A stretch of 64,000 nt of DNA from Polytrichum commune (taxonomy: Eukaryota; Streptophyta; Polytrichopsida; Polytrichales; Polytrichaceae), in the NCBI GenBank assembly GCA_950295325.1, contig OX485803.1, positions 7,626,001 to 7,690,000 on the forward strand, written 5' to 3'. The notes beneath the pieces are model-generated. The model saw nothing but the letters and a program-made list of their open reading frames with translations, did no database searches and had not been told where the DNA came from. Of this stretch, positions 11,291-21,358 are shown piece by piece (within the stretch, counting starts at the first letter, position 1; each line of letters opens with the position of its first letter). A program made the translations under genes and the position numbers.

Positions 11291-12700
11291 AGGGCGTTTT
11301 ATAGTTGTTCACCAATACATCTTAAGTAGGCATTTTGTAGTGAAAATGCTTCAATTCCGAATAGGTTGTATGGAAGTTGTGTAGCGATGTTAGATGTGCA
11401 TTTGGGTATTCTACAAATCGTTTTATGGAGTGCTATGATTTTTTTATCAAGTTTCTTAATAGCTGGTATGAAGTATGGTACTGCATAAAAACTATATGCT
11501 ATCCCAGTACGAATGACTGTATCTGCCATGTTGATTTTTTGTTTAATAGTAGCTGGGCATGTTACGAGGGCTTGACATTGTTTGATTACTTTAGCTGTAG
11601 TGGTATTTATTTGTGTTTTCCATTTAAGTGATGGTGCGAGGTTTATTCCTAGATATGTGTATGGTTCGTGTTGGTTTAGGGCTAGTATAGGTTGGTTTCT
11701 ATAATTTATGTTGGTGGCCTGGATTAGGCCTTGAAGGTTGTGGGGTTAAGTTTGGATTTGTTTGGGCATCCAGTCACTGCACATTTGGATATTCCGAGGT
11801 CCATTCCTGCCTATTCGCAGAATTTGTCTAGTTTATTTAGTTGTGTTTGTAGTGTCTCTAGTTTGTTGGCGATCGCGGCTAGGTCATATGCTGCTGATGA
11901 GATTTTAACTTTGGATGTACCAAAGGTATATCCATTGTTCTCATGTTGTAGTCATCTGAGGAGAGGGTTCTAAAAATATGATAAATAGATATGGGCTAAG
12001 GGTATCGCCTTGTATTGTACCTCTTTAAATGAGAATTGGTAAGGTTTTTCCAAAATGTTCTCCAGTAAATATGATTGAGGATTGTGAGTATATGTTTCCT
12101 TTGAGGTTTATGGAGTCATTAGGGTATCCTAGGTCTTTCATTATGGCTAGGAGTCGGGCGTGGTCAATGGAGCCAAAGGCGTTTTTGAAGTCAATGTAGA
12201 GAATGTATATATCTTGATTTGTGAGTCTTGCGTCTTCAAGTGCTGCGATTAGTATTTGGATTTATCTGGAAGTACTTCTTTCTGCTCTGAACCCTTCTTG
12301 GCTATCGTGTAGTATTTGGTATCTTTCGTCATACGCGGATAGGATGGAGGTTAATGTACTTGTGTAAAGTTTATATATTGTGTTAGCTAGTGCGATAGGC
12401 CTGTGATTTGTTAGTTGTGATGGGTTCCCTTTTTTATATAGTAAAACTGTTAGACTAGTTTTCCATGATGCGGGAATTTGTTTCTGTTTGTAGCAGTGTT
12501 TAAAAAATAGGAAGAGTAGTTTGTCGAAACGCGGAGGCAAATTGTTTAGGATTGAGTTGGGAATTTTGTCTGGACCTGGGGCTTTGTTATTACTTAGGTT
12601 TTTAAGACAGAGGTCGTAGGTTTCTTGGTCAAAGTACGTGTGTAAGGGGATTTGGGGTTCTCCTCGTTTGTCAATTGTGTATCCTTCTAAGTCATGCCAT
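11291..12700 (-). pseudogene. LINE ORF2: reverse transcriptase (catalytic motif damaged)
   Basis: Reading the minus strand, the RT has NKAPGPDKIPNSIL (motif 0/1, about 12580), then IPASWKTSLTVLLYKKG and a segment ending RPIALANTIYKL. Next comes SQEGFRAERSTSR, followed by one in-frame stop. Motif A then reads LYIDFKNAFGSIDHARL (about 12185), motif B has QGDTLSPYLF (about 12000), and a thumb region has FYAVPYFIPAIKKLD (about 11490). At motif C (about 11880-11900) only AAYDLA remains where YxDD is expected, so this enzyme cannot polymerise DNA. The domain starts abruptly at the insertion junction near 12700. Confidence 0.75.
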
Positions 12701-14645
12701 GGATATCACAATCACTAAATCTAACTAATAATTCTAACCTATAGATTCAAAGCCCCAAGACTTGGAGACTCACCCCGGGATAAGTGTCGAAGTCGAAATT
12801 CCTAAATTAATTATCCATCTAAAAATTTAATGAGCTACCGATCTTCGGTTTCTTTTGATGTTCTTATCAAAACCCCAAGAAGGTGGCGAACGTACCTTCG
12901 CCGCACTCCTTCCTCAAAAATGAAATTGCATAATTGACAATGTAATTCATTCCAAGAAATTAATTGAAATACAACTACTCTAATAAAGTCAAATATAAAA
13001 CCCAAGATAGAAACTTACCGCACCTCGAGTGCTCCTTCCTCTCTCTCAAGTTCGTATCTCCACATTCTCCTACTTGCCTCTAAGTCTTCTAGTTGCCTCC
13101 AAGTCTTTTAACTACTACCCACTTCACTCCCGGCGGACGCACCATTTATGTGAGGCCAAATCCACCCCCCTTTAGCGTCCTAGTCCGGGTGATGACTTTG
13201 AGAATCACATGTGTCTATTACAACATTGAACCGTGTGCAAGGTAATTTTCATGTTCAAATGAACACATATTGTCTCATTCATTGTGTTTAATTAATGTTA
13301 GCCTCTTGGCTTGTGGTAGAGTTAGCTTTCTCAAGAGTCCAACCCGCAGCTTTAGCCACACATGTCCTTAAGGATATTCCCCTCACTCTTTTAATCTTCA
13401 CTTCTTTTTTTTCTGCCATTGCAAGAATCCTCCACATTCTCCATTGATTGTACACGTGAATTATGGTGACTTGAGAGTGTACAAGTGTTAAGAAACACTT
13501 TACTCCATAGTCAATGTTAAATACAATCACATGTGACTTCCACACACACATCGCCTATCCTATTGAGCTTAACACTTGTCTAGGAACTATTTTAATCTAC
13601 AAATGGTCTAAACCCCTCATGGCTAGTTTAGTGGCACCCCCTTCTTAATCTTAACCTTAGCTCGCTAAACCAGCCAACCGGCTAATTAACCTATCGGTCC
13701 AAATCTGGCCTATTTACCGGCAGTCCCTTGGTTAACCTGGAATCAACATCTAAGTTGGGTGCAGTTCGGCTGCCCAGCAGCAACTAAGTTGGGTGCAGTT
13801 CCAGCTGCCAGCAGCAACTAAGCTCGGTGTAGTCTCGGCTGCCCAGCAGCAACTAAGCTGGGTGCAGTTCCAGCTGCCAACAACAACGAAGCTCGGTGTA
13901 GTCTCGGCTGCCCAGCAGCAACTAAACTGGGTGCAGTTCCAGCTCCAAGCCGTGTTTAGGCAGATGTCTAATAAGTCCTAACAACTATTCTCAACCCCTA
14001 ATATTTAATCGAATATTCCTCTAGTCCCTTGACCAATGAATGAACACATCCCACTAATTTCACTAAACTAACCCCTAATCCTCCTAGGCAATCTCAAGCT
14101 CTAAGAGCTCACTCACTTGGGAGGCATTGAGAGAGAGAGAACTTAACTAATTAACTTTACGAAAAACTACTAACCCACACACGTGGCTCAAGCTCTTAAG
14201 AGCTTGCTCCCTTGAGAGCGCTTGATGGAGAGAGAGAAAAATAAGAGAGAAACCACCTTAAGTAGTAAAGAGGGAGAGAGGGAGAGAGAGGTAAGGATAG
14301 GGTGAGAAGATTAGCACCTCCAATGACAATCCCTTAACCTTCACCTCTAAAGTAGAGACTAATCCCCTTCCACCAAGCTTCCTTCTTCCTAAACTAACAA
14401 GGTGGATCCAAAAGTGGGCATTTAACCCGCGGAGCTCACCTTGCTTCACCTTACTCCATACTCACATTATCAAGGCATACTCTTATTGATTTCAACCGTA
14501 AAATAATCACACAAAACATTCTAATGCCTAAACTTAAATCCACACCACACTTCATTCTTTTTATGTTTTGTGAATAACATAACACCTCAAAGTCAAACAC
14601 GAATTGGGTTCGAAGTGTTAATCACCACATGTGGGCACCATTTTG
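12701..14645. mobile_element. ~1.9-kb foreign insertion inside the LINE
   Basis: LINE coding similarity stops near 12700 (after a minus-strand LEGYTIDKRGEP) and resumes near 14646. The intervening DNA differs in base composition (C-rich on the plus strand) and has no LINE-like frames. It holds a 34-35-bp minisatellite (13752-13955), a partial internal duplication (AGCTCTAAGAGCT-type blocks near 14096 and 14190) and GA-rich runs. I found no TG...CA ends with a matching duplication and no transposase, so its class (solo LTR, non-autonomous element or other) is open. Boundaries are approximate. Confidence 0.5.
13752..13955 (+). repeat. 34-35-bp minisatellite, about six units
   Basis: Units start near 13752, 13786, 13820, 13855, 13889 and 13924. 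Each is built on AAGYTSGGTGCAGTTCC and CTGCCCAGCAGCAACT, and two alternating subtypes (CTGGGTGCAG versus CTCGGTGTAG) suggest higher-order duplication. Confidence 0.8.
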
Positions 14646-15400
14646 GGTTCACAGCAGTGTAGTGGATGTGTATTTTGATGGTGGCATGTGGGGACTGTTG
14701 GGCGGTTACTGATAGATTGTTGCGCGTAAATTTCTGATGCAATGTCTTCAGGGTTAGTTAATATATAATTTTGTCTATCAATGATGGAATCAAGAGGTGA
14801 GGTTTCAGTGTTTTTGAAGACTTTACGGTTTTTTTTTTGGTTTTTTTTTCATACATTTGGCGGTATTTTGATACGGCTTTTAGAATGCAGTCTTTGGTAT
14901 ATTTTGTTGTGATTTTCTTGGCTGCTTTATTTGCAGTTTTTGCGATGGTTGCTATGGCATTAATCCATTCGGCAGAGGGTGGTATTATAGCAGGTGGATG
15001 TGGCATGTTGGTGATTTCGGATATCGTTGAGGATGGGATGTGTTAGCCAGTGTGGGTCATGTTGTGCTATGTATATGGTTTTCCTAATGAGGTGATATGT
15101 ATTGAGGTATCTTTCCCATTCTCTAGCTAGTTTGCGTGGAAGAAAACCACCTTGTTGTGATGTTCTGTTTGTAAGGCTAGGTAATGGGTCCGCTTTACAG
15201 GTTTTTTCAATTGTTTCTGAGATTTTGTTTACAATGTAATCCATTGATGTACAGGTTTCTTGTCATTGATCAGATGTTAAGTGTCGTGGGTTTTTTAGTA
15301 ATATGGTAAGTGCTTTTAATTGTGTAGAATTTTCTTCAAAGAATGTTATGTTGAATTTTTCTAGGTTTTTAAGTGGTATCGGGTTCAGTATTCTAGTTTG
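14646..15400 (-). pseudogene. LINE ORF2: endonuclease-RT linker
   Basis: Open stretches at 15244-14960 and 15006-14758 encode a helical Lys-rich linker: QQGGFLPRKLAREWERYLN, then IATIAKTANKAAKKITTKY. The two frames overlap in different phases, so at least one frameshift lies between them. This is the usual place for the linker between APE endonuclease and RT. No catalytic motif is present. Confidence 0.6.
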
Positions 15401-16610
15401 TTAGGTGTTTGTAGGGGGTGGGGGTCTCGCTATAAGTGTGTTGTGTAGGATGTGTAATATGACTGGGTAGTGGTCTGAATTTAGATTCATGTTTGTGTTT
15501 GTGGTAGAGATGAATTTGCTGTTGTCCGGGGAGTGAATGTAGAAGCCATCTATTAGGCTTGTTGATGTGTAATTATAGTGTGTATATGTGGTTAGGGTGT
15601 GTATTGATTTGGTGGTGATTTCGTTCTTAAGGTGTGGGATGAGACATGTGTCTTCTAAGTGTGTAGGCATATACATGTATATGATTAACCATGGTATTAG
15701 TGGATGGTTGTTTATTATTATTATTTGTAGATACGGGGAGATGTTTGCTGGCGTGGGAATTTTGGTGACATTTCCCGGGAATGCATATTTATTATGGATA
15801 AGTGTGAGTAGGCCACCTCTTCCGGGAGTATAAGGCATTCTTTGTTGAATGCACCTTGTGAGTGCGTGCGTGTTGTTAAAAATGAGTTTGAATTCTGGGA
15901 ATAGGTTTTGTATATATTTTATAGATTTGTTTGCAGTAAGTTTGGTTTCTTGGATATGTATGATTGCCGTGTTATTTAGATAATTATTTATTAGGCTTTG
16001 TAAATTTGGTAATGATATGTTGATTGATGATGCGTTCCATGTTATTATGTTAGTTTCGTGCTCGGTGTTGAAATAGATTCTTGCGATTGGTGTGGGAGCG
16101 GCTGGGAGTGGGGGTGGGTGTGAGTATTCGTCAATGTTTTCTAAACATCTAAGTACTTCGGTTATCAACTGGTTTGGGAGGAAAGGGAATTCTTTCTTGA
16201 GGGTGATTGATGTGGGTGTGGTTACTTGGTTGTGGATGAATTCGTATATTTTTGTATGTATTGAGTTATGAGGGAGTATTATATTTTTATTGTTTTCTAT
16301 AAATGTTGTGTAGGGGTGCGGTGTCAGTATGTGTCGCTCGGGGGGGTTTGCGAGGTTAGCTAGTCTAATGATTAATGTGTTGGTCCATATGTTATTAAAG
16401 TGGTAGTTTTGGGGTTGGGCTAGTATGTTATTGCATGTGTCTATTGAGGGATGGATGGTAATGATTAGGGCGTATAGCATATGGGTTGGTGGTGATTGAT
16501 TTTGTGTTTGGGTATATTGGTGTAGATGTGGGTATGTAGTGATTGCTTGGGGGTGTAGTGGGTGTGTGTGTTTTAGTATAGGGGCGAATGTATTTGCTAT
16601 GTGTTGGTAT
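15401..16610 (-). pseudogene. LINE ORF2: APE-type endonuclease
   Basis: The 359-codon frame from 16480 contains an exonuclease-endonuclease-phosphatase domain, which nicks target DNA to prime reverse transcription. Motifs in order: IITWNASS (metal-site Asn), HIQETKL (catalytic Glu), GRGGLLTLIHN, IYMYMPTH (the Y-x-P block), TSTSLIDGFY and NSDHYPVIL (SDH motif). The GDFN block expected between YMPTH and TSTSLIDG is missing and the interval is about 70 residues short, so an internal deletion has probably inactivated it. The frame stays open upstream of 16480 through IPNTIKLQPEYQHIANTF to the A14 tract at 16654-16667, where it meets the frame carrying the 2A motif. Confidence 0.8.
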
Positions 16611-18824
16611 TCAGGTTGTAGTTTTATAGTATTTGGAATAAAATATGTGTTGGTTTTTTTTTTTTTTTGTAGCAGGGTGTGTACGTAGGATATTAGGCAT
16701 TGGTCCAGGGTTGAGTTCGATGTCCCCGCATTTTACCAGATCTAGTTTATTAATGAAGTAGTATCCGTAAAATTGCAATGTTTTTGGTTTTCTCATATTT
16801 ATTTTAAGGTATTTTATGTAAGTGAATTTGGTTGTAGTAAAGAGGTTAGGCATAGCGGGTATGATTTTTTCTACTAATTTGTGTGGGAAGTATGACGTTG
16901 CATTATTTGTAGGTAGCGGGTTTGTTACTGAGTTAGGCTTCCATTTGTTTATGAGGTGGTATGTGTCGTTGTTTGTGTGGCGAGGCCGGTAGATCGAGGC
17001 CGTTTTGTTTAGTGGGTAGGGTTTATATTTTGAGTAAGGGTAGTTATATTTTTGGTGAGGTTCGTATTTAGGGAGTAGGTGGTGTTTTGAGTGGGGGTAA
17101 GGTGTGGGGTTTGGATGCAAATTGTTTGTAGGGTGAAGCTTGTGAGATTTTGGGTTGGATTGGGTTTCTTGTTTTGGATGAGAACTATACACTGGTTGGT
17201 ATTTGTGTTTTGAATATATTTTGGTTTTTGGATGCATTTTGTGTTTTAGATGGATTCTATAATTTGGATGAAGCTTGTCTCGTGGATGAAGATTGTGTTT
17301 TGGATAAGGGTTATATCTTGGATGAGAATTGTATTGTGGGTGGGGCCGGGGTATTTTTTGTTTTGGGTGGGTATCATGTTGTGGGGCGGGTGTTATATTT
17401 CCTACTTGGTTGGGTAAAGGGCGTGTTTTGATTGCTTTTTGGTTTTTTATGCGTACGGTTTTAGTTGTGGTGATCGGGTAGGGTAGGGTGTGTGTATTGT
17501 TGCTTGGTTGTTTAGGTGTGAGAGGAGAGTTAGGTTTTGGTTGTGTTTTTTGTTTTGGATGTAGGCTATGCTTTGGATGTGATTTGAGTTTAGAGTGAAG
17601 TCCATTTCTTGGGAAGTACCTATATTGTGAGAGAAGCCGGTGTATTTTGAGTTTTGGATGAGTGGTAAGTTTTGGATGTGTAGTGTATTTTGTTTGGGGA
17701 TTGTATTTAGGGTGGTTGTTAGTGTAGTTTGGTTCATTTATAAGTTGTATACTTGATGTATTTGAGGTAGTAGGGGGGTATCTATATAGGTTATTTGTTT
17801 TTGGTTTTGTCGTACTTGGTTTTTGGTTTTTAATGAGTGCTAGTTTTGTTGTAGAAGAAATGTGGTGTAGGGTGGGTGTTATGTTTTGTTGTTGTTTGGG
17901 TACGGGGTGTGAGTTCGCATAGTATTTAGGCATTTGATTTGTCCTTAAGGTAGGATTCCAATTGGTGAGGTGGTTTTTGCGGTTGGTTTTGTGGCAAGGC
18001 CGGTAGGCCGAGGCCATTTTGTTTGTTGGGTATTGTTTGTATTTTGAGTGGGGGTTGGGTTGTGAGTGGGGGTAAAGTATGTGTTTTGGGCGGGGTTTGT
18101 GTTTAGGATGTAATTTATTTTTTTGGTATGTCTTTGGGTTAGGATAGGTTCCTTGTTCATGGTGTGGGTTATGTTTTGGATGGGATATGTGTTTTGAGTA
18201 AGTTATGTGCTTTGGATGAGATCCGTGTCTTGGGTGAAAGTAGTTTGTTGGATGTGATATGTGTTTTGGGTATTTTACGTATTTCGGGGTGTGTGTAGTG
18301 TTACTTGATTGTTTAGATGTGAGGGGGGGATTTAGTTTTGGGTGTGGTCTTTGTTTTGGATGTAGATTATGTTTTAGATGCGGTTTGGATATAGGATGAA
18401 GTTCGTTTCTTGGGAGGTACCTATATTGTGAGTGAAGCCGGTGTATTTTGTATTTTGGATGGGAGGTATAATTTGGATGTATGGTGTATTTTGTTCGGGG
18501 AGTATGTTTTGGGTGGTTGTTGTTGTGTGGGTGGTTAGTGTAATTTGGTTTATTTATAATTTTTTTAATTATATTTGATGTACTTGAGGTAGAGGGGTAG
18601 TGTCTTTGTAGGTTAATTGTTCTTGATTTTTGATATTTAATGAGTGTGAGTTTTGTTGTAGAAGAAGTTTGATGTAGGGTGGGTATTATGTTTTCTTTTT
18701 GTTTGGTTGAGGGGTGTGCGCTCACATAGTATTTAGATATTTGATTTGTTATTGAGGTAGGTTCCCAATTAGTGGGGTGGTATTTGCGGTTAGTTTTGTG
18801 GCGAGGCCGGTAGGCCGAGGCCAT
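16611..18824 (-). CDS. LINE ORF2 N-terminal part: His/Pro/Lys repeats plus 2A motif
   Basis: This 737-codon open frame is almost entirely low-complexity H-P-K-x-x dipeptide-type repeats (for example HPKHNLHPK), basic and probably disordered. Three large units each open with (M/T)AS(A/I)YRPRHxTN, at 18824, 18017 and 17003, so the repeat is about 0.8-1.0 kb. Near the end it reads DLVKCGDIELNPGP, a 2A-like motif, and about 30 codons later it ends. The frame is lost at an A14 tract (16654-16667), beyond which the endonuclease frame continues in another phase. The true ORF2 start probably lies upstream, near 19472, in the same phase. I know of no homologue for the repeat part. Confidence 0.65.
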   Translation of the reverse strand: MASAYRPRHKTNRKYHPTNWEPTSITNQISKYYVSAHPSTKQKENIIPTLHQTSSTTKLTLIKYQKSRTINLQRHYPSTSSTSNIIKKIINKPNYTNHPHNNNHPKHTPRTKYTIHPNYTSHPKYKIHRLHSQYRYLPRNELHPISKPHLKHNLHPKQRPHPKLNPPLTSKQSSNTTHTPKYVKYPKHISHPTNYFHPRHGSHPKHITYSKHISHPKHNPHHEQGTYPNPKTYQKNKLHPKHKPRPKHILYPHSQPNPHSKYKQYPTNKMASAYRPCHKTNRKNHLTNWNPTLRTNQMPKYYANSHPVPKQQQNITPTLHHISSTTKLALIKNQKPSTTKPKTNNLYRYPPTTSNTSSIQLINEPNYTNNHPKYNPQTKYTTHPKLTTHPKLKIHRLLSQYRYFPRNGLHSKLKSHPKHSLHPKQKTQPKPNSPLTPKQPSNNTHTLPYPITTTKTVRIKNQKAIKTRPLPNQVGNITPAPQHDTHPKQKIPRPHPQYNSHPRYNPYPKHNLHPRDKLHPNYRIHLKHKMHPKTKIYSKHKYQPVYSSHPKQETQSNPKSHKLHPTNNLHPNPTPYPHSKHHLLPKYEPHQKYNYPYSKYKPYPLNKTASIYRPRHTNNDTYHLINKWKPNSVTNPLPTNNATSYFPHKLVEKIIPAMPNLFTTTKFTYIKYLKINMRKPKTLQFYGYYFINKLDLVKCGDIELNPGPMPNILRTHPATKKKKNQHIFYSKYYKTTT
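16654..16667 (-). other. A14 homopolymer at the 2A/endonuclease frame junction
   Basis: Fourteen T on the plus strand (A14 in the LINE RNA). The frame with the 2A motif enters it and the endonuclease frame leaves it in a different phase. Both frames read sensibly up to the tract. Confidence 0.75.
16701..16742 (-). other. 2A-like ribosome-skipping motif
   Basis: The minus strand encodes DLVKCGDIELNPGP, matching the 2A consensus D-(V/I)-E-x-N-P-G-P. In known 2A sequences the ribosome skips the bond between the last Gly and Pro (codons 16704-16706 and 16701-16703). That would release the His/Pro/Lys repeat protein from the downstream endonuclease-RT part. Such motifs are known near the N-terminus of some trypanosome and animal LINE proteins. 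Confidence 0.8.
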
Positions 18825-19472
18825 TTTGTTTGTTGAGTATTGTTTGTACTTTGAGTGGGGGTTGGGTTGTGAGTGGGGGTAAGGTATGGGTTTTGGATGG
18901 GGGTGGTGTTTAATTAGGATGTAATTTCTTTTGTTGGGATGTCTTTAGGTTAGGGTGGGTTTTTTGTTTATGGTGTGGGTTGTGTTTTGGACGAGGTGTG
19001 TGTTTTGAGTAAAGTGTGTATTTCGGGTGGAATCTATGTCTTGATTGAAAGTAGTTCGGTGGATGACGTATGTGTTTTGGATACTTTCCGTACTTCGTAT
19101 GAAGGTTGCTTGTTGGGTGGGGGTTGTGCTCTAGGTGGTAATTATATTTTGGGTGAAGATGGGGTACTTTGTACTTTGTATGTATACTGTATTTTATACT
19201 GATACTGTATTCTATATGATATTTTTGTATGGAAGGTATATGTATTCTGGTATATGTATTGGGTGAGTGGTTTGTTGGGGCATATCGTATTGGAGTAGAT
19301 GTGAGGTATGTTCATATTTTGTATAAGTTTTTTGACATCGTATGCTACTTTGTATGAAACTAAGGTATAGTATGTTTATTCTAGTATGTATTTGTATTCT
19401 ACTATATACTTCTACGTATTTAGGGTAGTATTGTAGTAAATACTTTTTTTTTGCTTGGCAGTTTGTGGTCAC
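18825..19472 (-). pseudogene. LINE ORF2 5' end, broken
   Basis: An 86-codon frame (19472-19212) begins at the end of ORF1 and is in the same phase as the 737-codon frame. It overlaps the ORF1 stop as GAGTGACC (ORF1 uses the TGA; the second frame reads GTG ACC). It ends at a TAG near 19212. Between 19170 and 18828 lies a fourth, partial copy of the His/Pro/Lys repeat, frameshifted near 18910. The simplest reading is one ancestral ORF2 from here to the 2A motif, later broken. Confidence 0.55.
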
Positions 19473-21358
19473 TCCACATTTGGTTGGTCTTTAAGCATGA
19501 GGTTTGGGTTTACCAATCCCGTAATTTGTTGCATCCCGGTAAGTGCCAAGGTCAAAGTGCTTTGGATGTCCAACATTTGCTTTTTTAGTTTATCGTTTAT
19601 TTCATCCGCATAGATGTGTGCCTCTCTTACTATATCATCCTTTAAGTCCTTCATGTCTTTGTGAAATTCAATTTTAAGTTTCTTGTTGCCTTCTTCAATT
19701 GCCTCCTTCATGACGGTGAAAACGTCCTCCTTTGTTGCACTAGTCTCCTCTTGGGTTTGGTTTTGGATGGCTTCGATTGTGTTTACCAAACACGTATTAG
19801 TATCTTCAAAACCAAATTTGACTAGTAATTCTTTGGTGGGTTTGTCGATACCGTCAAGGCTTCGGAGGTGTGGGGTAATTTCCACATGATAGGCTCCAAT
19901 TTTTGCTTCTTTCCCTACAAACTTCCTATACACAAAGGGGTTAAGGCATTCCACATTAGCACTACCATTGTGTCTCAAGCCATCTTGCTTGTGGAACCAA
20001 ATGGATACAACATTTTTGGTTCCTAATACTTTGCAAATTTCAAGGGAGGTATCCTCAATATTCATCAAGATGGGGAGGTTGTAGAAGGTTAGGGTAAGAG
20101 CCTCTTTCTTTGCCTTTTGCTCCAAAGTAAGAGAGGGACCCTTTGTCACTTGACCTTCTAGTATTTGGTGATGTGTAGATACTTGGAGTTTTTGGATTTT
20201 TTGGGCTTGGTGGGGGGTAGGAGCAACAATGTAAGCATGGTTGTTAGTGGTGCTCTTTTGTACCTCTACAATCTCGAAATTATGGCCTCTCCTAAAGCTA
20301 TTCTCTAGGATATCTAGAAAAAGAGCATGAGATGATATACCAATCAATGTGTCGTTTGAGATTTTGATGGAGAGGTTGTTGCTTCTAGCAATGGAGTGAT
20401 ATGACTTACATACCTTGCCAAGACTTCCAACGTTTGAGTGGGGCTCAAGGTGGAGGATAAAGGGTCTAAGACCCGTGAGTAGTGCTACTCCATCAACTTG
20501 GGGATGGAGGAGGTGGAGTTTGACTATCCCAGCCCAAACTCCCTTAATCCCACCCCTCTTGATACTCATGCAAAGAATTGAGATGGGTTCTATAAGTTTA
20601 GTGCCTAATGAGATATGCATATCATTTAGCCTTTCCTTGACAAGCTCTTTCACATGATTATGGAAGAGGGGGTTGTTGGGGAGCTGAAAATGAATGGCTA
20701 TTTGAAAATCTAGAGACATGCATGAGATAGGGTCAATTTCTATCTCAGACGGTAGTTGAGTAAGATTAAGATGTTGCCCCGGGAATCCATCACTCCTTTT
20801 ACTAGGGTACAGTATTTGTGGCACTCTAGGGTAGGAGATGCTTACACTTTCTAGCTCTTCAGCATCTTTGCGGGGGATGCCTCTTGTAACTTTGTCATTG
20901 ATGGTTTCGTCCATGTATAACTCATCTAATCCCTGGTCCATGGCAAGTTTTTCCATAACATCAAACCCAAGCCACATTTTAAGTGGTTGTTCAGAGGTGG
21001 GTACCGTGGCTTGGACCGCTTTCGGTGGTGACGGTAGGTGTGGAGAAGCTACTGCTGGGTCCCGACTTCTCTTCCCGCTCGCTGCCCCCTTGGGTGGAAT
21101 TTTGGCCTTTTCTGCCAACAGTTTTTTGAGACTCTGGGCAGGGGAGTCTATCTCCATCACATCGTCTTCTGCACCGAAAACTTTTGCCAGGGCCATGGGG
21201 ATTAGGCTCCCGCTTGCTGTACTCTCGTTTCGGTGTAAGGTTTTCGGCATTGGTGTCAAGTTTGGGTTTCGGTGTAGACTGCTACGGGATTCGGTGTAGT
21301 GGTGTCGTCGTTGTGGATCGCTGGCACTTCTGATGTTTTTGCTTTTTTTTTTTCCCAA
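19469..21358 (-). CDS. LINE ORF1 (RRM-like and coiled-coil RNA-binding protein)
   Basis: This is an intact 629-codon frame, the best preserved part of the element. It has a basic N-terminus (GKKKSKNIR, possibly a nuclear signal) and a Ser/Pro-rich region to about residue 120. After a conserved middle part, an RRM-like segment lies at about 420-520 (ALTLTFYNLP as the first strand; SANVECLNPFVYRKFVGKE; YHVEITPHLRSL). A charged coiled coil follows at about 540-610 (TVMKEAIEEGNKKLKIEFHK onward). LINE ORF1 proteins bind and chaperone the element RNA. The frame opens with TTG at 21358; the first in-frame ATG is at 21250. The A-rich run just after 21358 may have shifted an older start. The RRM call rests on pattern only. 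Confidence 0.7.
   Translation of the reverse strand: MGKKKSKNIRSASDPQRRHHYTESRSSLHRNPNLTPMPKTLHRNESTASGSLIPMALAKVFGAEDDVMEIDSPAQSLKKLLAEKAKIPPKGAASGKRSRDPAVASPHLPSPPKAVQATVPTSEQPLKMWLGFDVMEKLAMDQGLDELYMDETINDKVTRGIPRKDAEELESVSISYPRVPQILYPSKRSDGFPGQHLNLTQLPSEIEIDPISCMSLDFQIAIHFQLPNNPLFHNHVKELVKERLNDMHISLGTKLIEPISILCMSIKRGGIKGVWAGIVKLHLLHPQVDGVALLTGLRPFILHLEPHSNVGSLGKVCKSYHSIARSNNLSIKISNDTLIGISSHALFLDILENSFRRGHNFEIVEVQKSTTNNHAYIVAPTPHQAQKIQKLQVSTHHQILEGQVTKGPSLTLEQKAKKEALTLTFYNLPILMNIEDTSLEICKVLGTKNVVSIWFHKQDGLRHNGSANVECLNPFVYRKFVGKEAKIGAYHVEITPHLRSLDGIDKPTKELLVKFGFEDTNTCLVNTIEAIQNQTQEETSATKEDVFTVMKEAIEEGNKKLKIEFHKDMKDLKDDIVREAHIYADEINDKLKKQMLDIQSTLTLALTGMQQITGLVNPNLMLKDQPNVE

Noticed and set aside
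13793..13981. Repeat protein with AAQQQL and WVQFQLP motifs
   Set aside because: An open frame created by the 34-35-bp minisatellite; units alternate length 34 and 35, so a conserved frame is not expected.
17150..17431. Hydrophobic plus-strand frame with repeated LD/LG motifs
   Set aside because: It is the antisense shadow of the His/Pro/Lys repeats of the LINE ORF2; hydrophobicity follows from the complementary codons.
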